A stretch of 64,000 bases of DNA from Alistipes timonensis JC136 (GTDB lineage: Bacteria > Bacteroidota > Bacteroidia > Bacteroidales > Rikenellaceae), in NCBI RefSeq assembly GCF_900107675.1, contig NZ_FNRI01000009.1, positions 1-64,000 on the forward strand, read 5' to 3'. Made by a program: the position numbers and the translations under genes. The notes under the pieces are model-generated. The model saw nothing but the letters and a program-made list of their open reading frames with translations, had not been told where the DNA came from and ran no database searches. Below are positions 32,641 to 39,050 of this stretch, in pieces; positions within the stretch are counted from its first letter, which is position 1; each line of letters opens with the position of its first letter.

Positions 32641-33915
32641 TCAATAGAAAATCCGGTGCGTTTCGGTCTCCTTGTAGCCTTGTTCGGGGATGACTGTCTC
32701 CTTGCCGTCTTTTTCCAGAAAACATTCCACCTCCTGAGACCAGATAACCTCGGTAATCCGTCCGTCGACCTGCTTCCATTCGATCCGCTCGTTCAGGACT
32801 CTGAAACGGCGAAACGATCCGTCGGGTAACTGTTCGACCACGAACACGCTCTCGTCCGGGTTCGTGTTCGTCAGATGGGCGCTGCGGTTGCCCAGACGTC
32901 CGATTCCGGAAAGTACCGACCCCATGAAGAAATCGGCGTCCTCGATGTCGGGACATACGTCGAACAGGAGTGCGTTGAGGTCGAGGTTGCACAATGCGGG
33001 CGTGTTGGGCCGGTCGGTGTGGTATTCGAATTCGTAGCTGAAATCGAGGTCCTGCTCTCGGTAGATGTCGAGACCGGTGAGGTCGTTGCCGCTCCAGCGG
33101 CAGACCGTGCGCGGGTAGTAGTGGGTTTCGTCGCCCTCGTAGGTGCACTCCTTGCAGCAGCCGTTGCCGTCGTAGGCGAAGGTCCAGCGTTCGGGACCGT
33201 CGTCGCTGCGGGCGGCGACGGCGCGCCCTGCATCGTTGAGCGTGACGGTGTACGATTCCTTTTCGGGCGATTCCGTCGTTTCGGCGGACAGTTTCAGGGT
33301 CTTGGCGTCGGGATAGCTGATCCGGAGGACCTCATCCATGGCGTTGTCCGTGTTCTCCGGAGTGTCGTCCCATTCGTAACTCGTGAGACGTCCGGCATCG
33401 TCGTATGCGAAGTGGCTGGTCGAAGTCCATCGCTCCGGGTCCGAATCGCCGCTGTTTCGGATTGTCTGCTGGCGGCTTTCGATACGTGTTATCCGGTTGG
33501 CCGGCATCGGTTCGACGGGGTTGTCCGTACCCTCCTGCGTGACGGTGATTTCGATTTTCGACGTGCCGCAGTTGATGACGATCGTCGCCGTGCGGGACTC
33601 CTCGGAATCGTTGGGCTGGAGGGTGATTTTCAGCGTGTAGCTGCCTGCGGCGTCGCCGTGGTCAGGCGAGATTCCGATCCAGTCGGGGGCTTCGGCGCGG
33701 GTCTTTTCGGCGATTGTCGAGGTCCATGCCCCTTCGGTGGTGAAGGTCACGCCCCGGGCGGTCTGCGTGTCGTTGGCCGTGACGGTCTGTTCCAATTGCC
33801 GGGTGTCGGGGACTTTGATCTGCCCGAAATCGCCCGAATAATCGTTGTCTTTGTCGCTGCATGACGCGAGCAGCGCGGCGGCCATGAAGGCCATGAAGAA
33901 TTTTGCTGGTTTCAT
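32641..33915 (-). CDS. BACON-like / DUF4595-like surface lipoprotein
   Basis: The 424-residue lipoprotein has a signal peptide with lipobox LLASC (Cys19). An all-beta region (about 45-130) with GAWTSTI and the GTSKIEITVTQEG end fits a BACON-type Ig-like domain. The larger C-terminal part (about 140-424) contains repeated YDDAGRLTSYEW and YDGNGCCKE elements, the pattern of DUF4595 and YD-type proteins of Bacteroidales. Function is unknown; BACON domains are thought to bind carbohydrate or mucin. It may have a long structured leader (33916-34154). Confidence 0.82.
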   Translation of the reverse strand: MKPAKFFMAFMAAALLASCSDKDNDYSGDFGQIKVPDTRQLEQTVTANDTQTARGVTFTTEGAWTSTIAEKTRAEAPDWIGISPDHGDAAGSYTLKITLQPNDSEESRTATIVINCGTSKIEITVTQEGTDNPVEPMPANRITRIESRQQTIRNSGDSDPERWTSTSHFAYDDAGRLTSYEWDDTPENTDNAMDEVLRISYPDAKTLKLSAETTESPEKESYTVTLNDAGRAVAARSDDGPERWTFAYDGNGCCKECTYEGDETHYYPRTVCRWSGNDLTGLDIYREQDLDFSYEFEYHTDRPNTPALCNLDLNALLFDVCPDIEDADFFMGSVLSGIGRLGNRSAHLTNTNPDESVFVVEQLPDGSFRRFRVLNERIEWKQVDGRITEVIWSQEVECFLEKDGKETVIPEQGYKETETHRIFY

Positions 33916-33980
33916 TTTTATTTTGTTAAAGGAGTTGTTGCTTTTCCGCTAACAAAAGGCGCAGGCAAAATTCCACATTC

Positions 33981-34098
33981 ACAAGTGGGGTATTGGACGA
34001 CCCGTAAGGTAGAATGATGGAATATGCCCACGCTGAAAAACAGCGAGAGCACCAACCTAATTCCTTACCTTACGCGAAAGTGTCCAATTTTCACTTGT
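33981..34098. ncRNA. 118-nt branched hairpin, candidate structured RNA or leader element
   Basis: Nested stems fold this intergenic stretch: ACAAGTG with CACTTGT, ATTGGAC with GTCCAAT, CGTAAGGTA with TACCTTACG (9 bp), GGAAT with ATTCC, and an apical CGCTG-AAAAA-CAGCG. The symmetry leaves the coding strand undecided. On the minus strand it would lie in the leader of the BACON-like gene. On the plus strand it could belong to a small RNA ending near 34198. No known RNA family was recognised with confidence. Confidence 0.6.
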
Positions 34099-34131
34099 AA
34101 GAAAAAAGCCGATGCGCTTTTTATCGTCGTA

Positions 34132-34167
34132 TGTCGGCGGCCCTCGCAGGCTGCCGACACAAATATA
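34132..34167 (-). promoter_or_regulatory. Promoter box and 5' hairpin on the minus strand
   Basis: TATATTTG on the minus strand (34167-34160) is a perfect -7 element. The next bases form the stem TGTCGGC-GCC...GGC-GCCGACA (34159-34132). A weaker stem with a U-run follows (about 34127-34102), which could attenuate or end the transcript. On the plus strand GCCCTCG (34140-34146) can instead pair with CGAGGGC (34187-34193) before a T-run, an alternative fold. Confidence 0.5.
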
Positions 34168-34210
34168 GAAATAAAATCCGTACCGACGAGGGCTTTTTCC
34201 ATTTATTTTG

Positions 34211-34218
34211 TACTTTTG
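34211..34218 (+). promoter_or_regulatory. -7 element of glyS
   Basis: TACTTTTG, 35 bp before the glyS start. No consensus -33 TTTG is seen at the standard spacing. Confidence 0.5.
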
Positions 34219-34253
34219 TAATTCGGTAAATCAGTAAAGTAAAATAGATTGCG

Positions 34254-35798
34254 ATGACTCAGGAAGAACTTTTCAAAAAGCTGGTCGCCCATTGCAAGGA
34301 ATACGGTTTCGTATTCCCCTCGAGCGAGATATACGACGGACTTGGTGCCGTGTACGATTACGGTCAGAACGGCGTGGAGCTGAAGAACAACATCAAACGC
34401 TACTGGTGGGATTCGATGGTCAAACTGCACGAGAATATCGTCGGCATCGACGCCGCGATTTTCATGCACCCCAAGACCTGGGAGGCTTCGGGACACATCT
34501 CGGCGTTCAACGACCCGCTGATCGACAACAAGGATTCGAAAAAGCGCTACCGTGCCGACGTGCTGGTAGAGGAGTGGCTGGCCAAGCAGGATGAAAAGAT
34601 CGTAAAGGAGGTCGAGAAGGCCCGCAAGCGTTTCGGCGCCGATTTCGACGAGGCCAAGTACCGCGAAACCTCGCCGCGTGTCGTGGAACTGCAGGCCAAG
34701 CGTGACGAGGTGCATAAGCGCTTCGCCGATGCGCTGAACGCCAATGACCTCGGGGAGCTGCGCCAGATCATCGTCGACTGCGAGATCGCCTGCCCGATCT
34801 CGGGCACCCGCAACTGGACCGACGTGCGTCAGTTCAACCTGATGTTTTCGACCCAGATGGGTTCCACGGCCGAGGGGGCGAATACCATTTACCTGCGTCC
34901 CGAGACGGCGCAGGGTATCTTTGTCAACTTCCTGAACGTTCAGAAGACCGGCCGCATGAAGATTCCGTTCGGTATCGCGCAGATCGGCAAGGCCTTCCGC
35001 AACGAGATCGTGGCCCGTCAGTTCATCTTCCGCATGCGCGAGTTCGAGCAGATGGAGATGCAGTTCTTCGTGCGCCCCGGGACCGAGATGGGGTGGTGGA
35101 ACGAGTGGAAGAACACCCGCATGGCCTGGCACCGTGCGCTGGGCTTCGGCGACGACAACTACCGTTTCCACGACCACGACAAGCTGGCGCATTACGCCAA
35201 TGCCGCCACCGACATCGAGTACAACTTCCCGTTCGGCTTCAAAGAGGTCGAGGGTATCCACTCGCGGACGGATTTCGATCTGGGCAGCCACCAGAAACTT
35301 TCCGGCAAGAAGATGCAGTATTTCGATCCCGAGACGGGCGAAAGCTATGTTCCCTACGTGGTCGAGACCTCGATCGGCGTGGACCGCATGTTCCTGCAGG
35401 TGATGTCGGCGGCTTATACCGAGGAGGCTTTGGACGGCGGCGATTCGCGCGTCGTGCTGAAATTCCCGCCCGCGTTGGCTCCGATCAAAGTCGCCGTGCT
35501 GCCGCTGGTGAAGAAGGACGGCATGCCCGAAGTGGCCCGGAAGATCGTCGACGAACTCAAATACGATTACAACGTCGTTTACGACGAGAAGGACTCCGTC
35601 GGCAAGCGCTACCGCCGTCAGGACGCCATCGGTACGCCGTTCTGCGTGACGGTCGACGGCCAGACGTTGGAGGACGGAACCGTGACGGTCCGCCACCGCG
35701 ACACGATGCAGCAGGAGCGCGTCAGCATCGAGGCCCTGCATGCGATGGTCGAGGAGGAGTGCTCCTACCGCAGGCTGTTCAAAATGCTGAACCTCTGA
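34254..35798 (+). CDS. glyS: Glycyl-tRNA synthetase (alpha2 type)
   Basis: The 514-residue class II synthetase charges tRNA-Gly. It is the single-chain dimeric form. Class II motifs are seen: the motif-2-like FRNEIVARQFIFRMREFEQ (about 251-269) and the C-terminal IGVDRMFL motif 3 (about 374-381), followed by an anticodon-binding domain (about 405-505) starting APIKVAVLPL. The next gene, yqgF, begins 1 bp after its stop, so the two are co-transcribed. Confidence 0.96.
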   Translation: MTQEELFKKLVAHCKEYGFVFPSSEIYDGLGAVYDYGQNGVELKNNIKRYWWDSMVKLHENIVGIDAAIFMHPKTWEASGHISAFNDPLIDNKDSKKRYRADVLVEEWLAKQDEKIVKEVEKARKRFGADFDEAKYRETSPRVVELQAKRDEVHKRFADALNANDLGELRQIIVDCEIACPISGTRNWTDVRQFNLMFSTQMGSTAEGANTIYLRPETAQGIFVNFLNVQKTGRMKIPFGIAQIGKAFRNEIVARQFIFRMREFEQMEMQFFVRPGTEMGWWNEWKNTRMAWHRALGFGDDNYRFHDHDKLAHYANAATDIEYNFPFGFKEVEGIHSRTDFDLGSHQKLSGKKMQYFDPETGESYVPYVVETSIGVDRMFLQVMSAAYTEEALDGGDSRVVLKFPPALAPIKVAVLPLVKKDGMPEVARKIVDELKYDYNVVYDEKDSVGKRYRRQDAIGTPFCVTVDGQTLEDGTVTVRHRDTMQQERVSIEALHAMVEEECSYRRLFKMLNL

Positions 35799-35799
35799 T

Positions 35800-36213
35800 T
35801 TGGGCCGCATTCTCGCCATAGACTACGGCACGAAGCGCACGGGGATTGCCGTGAGCGATCCCCTGCGCCTGATCGCCGGAGGTCTGGAGACGGTTCCGAC
35901 GAAGGAGCTGGAGACGTGGCTGGCGAAATATTTCGCCCGGGAAAACGTTAGTACGATAGTTGTGGGAAAGCCCTCGCGGATGGACGGCACGCCGTCCGAA
36001 ACGTGGAGGTTCATCGAACCGCTGGCCGGACGCCTGCGGCGGGCCTGGCCCGACAAGGAGGTGGTTTTCCACGACGAGCGTTTTACCTCGGTGATGGCCC
36101 ACCGCACGATGCTCGAAAGCGGCATCGGCAGGATGGCCCGCCGCGACAAGGCTTTGGTGGATAAAATATCTGCAACGATCATATTGCAGAGTTATATGGA
36201 ATTTAACAAATGA
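35800..36213 (+). CDS. yqgF: Holliday junction resolvase-like / pre-16S rRNA nuclease YqgF
   Basis: The 137-residue RNase H-like protein has catalytic Asp in ILAIDYGTKRTGIAVSD (about 4-20), with IVVGKPSRMDGT and the C-terminal DKALVDKISATIILQ motif. Homologues mature the 5' end of 16S rRNA. Translation starts at TTG 35800, 1 bp after glyS; this is the only start that gives the conserved N-terminus. Its stop overlaps the def start (ATGA). Confidence 0.92.
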   Translation: MGRILAIDYGTKRTGIAVSDPLRLIAGGLETVPTKELETWLAKYFARENVSTIVVGKPSRMDGTPSETWRFIEPLAGRLRRAWPDKEVVFHDERFTSVMAHRTMLESGIGRMARRDKALVDKISATIILQSYMEFNK

Positions 36214-36755
36214 TCTATCCTATTGTAATTTACGGGGACGAGGCGCTTCGCAAACACTGCGAGGAGATAACGCCCGATTACCCCGACCTGAAAAAACTGG
36301 CCGAGGACATGTTCCTCACGCTCGAGGAGGCCGAAGGCGTCGGTCTGGCCGCTCCCCAGATCGGCAAGAACATCCGCCTGTTCATCATCGACTGCACGCC
36401 GTGGGGCGAAGAGGACCCCTCGTGCGCCGACTACAAGCGCGCCTTCATCAACCCCGAGATTTACGCCTATTCCGAAGAGAAGAAGACCTACAACGAGGGC
36501 TGTCTCTCGTTTCCCGGCATCCGTGCCGACGTGTCGCGGTCGCTGGCGATCCGCATGCGCTACCTGGACACCGATTTCGTCGAGCACGACGAGGAGTTCA
36601 CGGGGCTCAAGGCGTGGGTCATCCAGCACGAGTACGACCATATCGAAGGCGTGGTCTTCACCGACCGGATCGCCCCGCTGCGCCGTCAGCTGCTCAAAGG
36701 AAAACTGTTGAATCTGGCGAAGGGGAAATACCGCTGCGCCTACAAAACCAAATAA
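36210..36755 (+). CDS. def: Peptide deformylase
   Basis: The 181-residue metalloenzyme removes the N-terminal formyl group from new proteins. All three motifs are present: GVGLAAPQIG (about 44-53), EGCLSFPG (about 96-103, metal-binding Cys) and QHEYDHIEG (about 138-146, metal-binding His pair and catalytic Glu). It is translationally coupled to yqgF. Confidence 0.96.
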   Translation: MIYPIVIYGDEALRKHCEEITPDYPDLKKLAEDMFLTLEEAEGVGLAAPQIGKNIRLFIIDCTPWGEEDPSCADYKRAFINPEIYAYSEEKKTYNEGCLSFPGIRADVSRSLAIRMRYLDTDFVEHDEEFTGLKAWVIQHEYDHIEGVVFTDRIAPLRRQLLKGKLLNLAKGKYRCAYKTK

Positions 36756-36762
36756 TGTGACT

Positions 36763-37065
36763 ATGAAAAAAATCTTTACGCTGGCATTCGCGGCCATGAT
36801 GTTCGTCGGATGCGTCAAGTCGCCGCTCGTGGGAGGCATCTATACCGATGTGAAGGACGGATTGGCCGTTACGGGCAACGCCGGGTCGAGCAAGGTGGGC
36901 ACCGCCGAGGCCAAGGGCTATCTGGGAGTTGTTGCGCTGGGCGATGCGAGCATTCAGGCCGCAGCCCGTGAGGCCGGCATCACGCGCATCCATCACGTAG
37001 ACTATCAGGCCAAGTCCTATGTCGGGGTCTACACGATCTATACGATCATCGTTTACGGTGACTAA
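36763..37065 (+). CDS. TRL-like lipoprotein
   Basis: The 100-residue protein has a lipoprotein signal peptide (FAAMMFVGC, Cys at about 15). The body, PLVGGIYTDVKDGLAVTGN followed by GTAEAKGYLGVVALGDASI, is the TRL-like pattern (the name derives from genes near tRNA loci). Function is unknown. The start at ATG 36763 is preferred over one 6 bp upstream. Its end overlaps the next gene by 8 bp. Confidence 0.82.
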   Translation: MKKIFTLAFAAMMFVGCVKSPLVGGIYTDVKDGLAVTGNAGSSKVGTAEAKGYLGVVALGDASIQAAAREAGITRIHHVDYQAKSYVGVYTIYTIIVYGD

Positions 37066-37579
37066 ACGCCTGCTGCTGGCTGCATGTTGTGTCATCGGGG
37101 CCGTGTCTATGGTTCCGGCGCAGAACATCCGCAGCCATTATGTCTCGAAGGCCGAGACTGACGGGGTGATTTATCACACGTTTCCGGTGACGCTCTTCGA
37201 GAGCCCGCAGACGGGTGACCTGACGTTCGACATCACCTATAAAGAGCATCGCGGCGGTCGTGCGACGATTAATTTCACATGCCGCATGGCGCAGGCCGTT
37301 CCGGTCGATTCGGTGCGTTTCGCATCGGGAAAAGTGGTGCTGGCGGGCCCTGTGGAGAAGCTATACCTCGAACCGGAGAAGAAAGGATGGAAACACCGTT
37401 ATACTTTCGACGCCGACGGTTCGCAGCTCTGCGGATTCTTCGACGAAGGGGTCGTACCCGAGGTGACGCTCTATGCCGGTGGATGGCCCTACGTATACCG
37501 GGCCAAACGTGCGGCATGGCGCAGTTACGCGCCGGTCGGGTACCGGATCTTCGAGATGATCCGTATCAATGAGCAGTAA
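37058..37579 (+). CDS. Hypothetical exported protein downstream of the TRL lipoprotein
   Basis: The 173-residue protein begins at GTG 37058 with a signal peptide (KRLLLAACCVIGAVSMVPAQ, cleavage near 22), followed by a beta-rich domain. I recognise no family. The GTG start overlaps the previous gene by 8 bp and gives a sensible signal peptide; the longer frame upstream reads through the TRL coding sequence and would lack one. A terminator follows at 37626. Confidence 0.75.
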   Translation: MTKRLLLAACCVIGAVSMVPAQNIRSHYVSKAETDGVIYHTFPVTLFESPQTGDLTFDITYKEHRGGRATINFTCRMAQAVPVDSVRFASGKVVLAGPVEKLYLEPEKKGWKHRYTFDADGSQLCGFFDEGVVPEVTLYAGGWPYVYRAKRAAWRSYAPVGYRIFEMIRINEQ

Positions 37580-37625
37580 GGGCGAGCTTCCGGAAGGCGG
37601 GTATTTTCCCGCGACGGAACGGTAA

Positions 37626-37656
37626 AAGCGAGCTCCCGTGAGGGGGCTCGCTTTTT
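37626..37656. terminator. Bidirectional terminator
   Basis: AAGCGAGCTCCC pairs with GGGGCTCGCTT, with T-runs on both strands. It lies between converging genes. Confidence 0.8.
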
Positions 37657-37680
37657 CGTGACGGGTGGGTGGATATGTGG

Positions 37681-38196
37681 TCAGAACCTATATGCGGCGC
37701 CTACATAGACTACCAGCGGGTTGTCGCGGCCGCTTTTGAACATCGGCTCGTACTTGAGACCCGGGGATATGTTCCAGCGGTGTGCGATATTGAAGTCGAA
37801 GCCGACGCCGACGCTCATGCCCACGGCCCAGTCCTGGATGTCGTTGGCCACGACGCCCACCTGCGGGAATACGCCCCACCAGTCGGCGATGCGGAATACG
37901 TAGTGGGCGTCGAAATTGATGTCTACCGAGCTGTCTTTATCGGTCAGCACGTAGATCGACGGTTCGATACGCCAATGCTCGTTGAAGCTGTAGCGGTAGT
38001 AAGCGCCGATTCCGACCGAGGCGTCGTCTGTGTTGGTGTAGAAGTTCACACGCGGACCTACCGCGCTGCGGTAGTCGCTGCCCGTGCGGTTGGCGGTGCC
38101 CGCGCGGTAATTGGCGGCGTTGCGGTAGTTGTTGTTCTGCGCCGATGCCGTCCAGGCAAACAAGGCTGCGAGAGCGATAAGAAGAATTTTTTTCAT
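37681..38196 (-). CDS. Outer-membrane beta-barrel protein, paralogue 1
   Basis: The 171-residue protein has a signal peptide ending AWTASAQ (about 20), then alternating amphipathic strands typical of an eight-stranded outer-membrane barrel, ending in a C-terminal aromatic residue (YRF). It is a close paralogue of the gene at 38406: both share NFYTNT or NIYTNTGDA, the HWRIEPS or NWRIEPS segment, and the final VGAAYRF or IGAAYKF. This copy has an additional Asn/Tyr/Arg-rich segment (about 21-45) after the signal peptide. Confidence 0.85.
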   Translation of the reverse strand: MKKILLIALAALFAWTASAQNNNYRNAANYRAGTANRTGSDYRSAVGPRVNFYTNTDDASVGIGAYYRYSFNEHWRIEPSIYVLTDKDSSVDINFDAHYVFRIADWWGVFPQVGVVANDIQDWAVGMSVGVGFDFNIAHRWNISPGLKYEPMFKSGRDNPLVVYVGAAYRF

Positions 38197-38352
38197 GGTT
38201 GTTCAATTAAAAATTATACATGAGTGACGAATTGGTTATTTATCGTTTCTGCCGGGGCATTAACCCCGTGGCTGTTTTTTTGTTTTTCTGAGGACGTACA
38301 ATACACGTGCCGAGGTGGATGGACTTGATGGCCGGTGTCTGCGGATACGAAA

Positions 38353-38383
38353 AATCCCGGAAACCATCTTGGTTTCCGGGATT
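38353..38383 (-). terminator. Terminator of barrel paralogue 2
   Basis: AATCCCGGAAACC pairs with GGTTTCCGGGATT, followed by a T-run on the minus strand. Confidence 0.85.
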
Positions 38384-38405
38384 CGTTTTATCCGGACGAG
38401 CCGTT

Positions 38406-38867
38406 TTAGAACTTGTAGGCTGCGCCGATGCTGATGACTACGGGATTCTTGCGCCAGTCGTCGAACATGGGCTGCCATTTCAGACCGGCCGAGAGGTCCC
38501 AGTTGCGGGCCACTTCGAAGTCGAAACCGCCGCCGATGTTCAGACCTGCGGCCCATTTGCCGATGTCGTTGGCCGTGAAACCCACTGCGGGGTAGACGCT
38601 CCAGCCTTCGCCCAGGTGGAAGAGATACTGGGCATCGATACTGATGTCGATCGAGCATCCGCTGTGCAGCAGAGCCGTCAGCGACGGTTCGATACGCCAG
38701 TTGTCCGAGATGCTGTAACGGCCGAATGCTCCCAAACCTACCACGGCGTCACCCGTGTTGGTGTAGATGTTCATGCGGGGGCCCAGCGCCCAGTTGCCTT
38801 TGTCCTGCGCCGACACTGCCGATACTGCGAACAGTGCCACGATCGCCGTAAATAAAATCTTTTTCAT
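38406..38867 (-). CDS. Outer-membrane beta-barrel protein, paralogue 2
   Basis: The 153-residue barrel protein has a signal peptide ending AVSAQ (about 21) and ends in YKF. It appears to be a tandem duplicate of the gene at 37681, lacking that gene's linker. Its own terminator and a -7 box (TATTTTTG, 38923-38916) indicate separate transcription. A TTGAATAA-ACG-TTATTCAA repeat in its leader may be a regulator-binding site. Its role in the membrane is unknown. Confidence 0.85.
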   Translation of the reverse strand: MKKILFTAIVALFAVSAVSAQDKGNWALGPRMNIYTNTGDAVVGLGAFGRYSISDNWRIEPSLTALLHSGCSIDISIDAQYLFHLGEGWSVYPAVGFTANDIGKWAAGLNIGGGFDFEVARNWDLSAGLKWQPMFDDWRKNPVVISIGAAYKF

Positions 38868-38883
38868 TTTTCCGTTTTTTATA

Positions 38884-38923
38884 TTGAATAAACGTTATTC
38901 AAACTGTTTTCCAAACAAAAATA
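38884..38923 (-). promoter_or_regulatory. Promoter box and inverted repeat upstream of barrel paralogue 2
   Basis: TATTTTTG on the minus strand at 38923-38916, and an 8-3-8 inverted repeat (TTGAATAA/TTATTCAA, 38884-38902) between it and the ATG. Confidence 0.6.
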
Positions 38924-38984
38924 GAAAATTTTCCCGTTACGGCCAAACATATTCAACGAACCGGTGTTTTTTACCGATGAAATG

Positions 38985-39014
38985 AAAGCCCGCGGCATGG
39001 CTGCTGCGGGCTTT
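38985..39014 (-). terminator. Terminator of ppdK
   Basis: AAAGCCCGC and GCGGGCTTT form a 9-bp stem 37 bp beyond the ppdK stop. The T-run is short. Confidence 0.6.
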
Positions 39015-39050
39015 CGGGGCTTTAGCGGGCCGTTTCCGGCGCCGGGGATG

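Noticed and set aside
34132..34198. T-box or known riboswitch ahead of glyS
   Set aside because: No T-box core or other riboswitch consensus is present; only alternative stems are seen.
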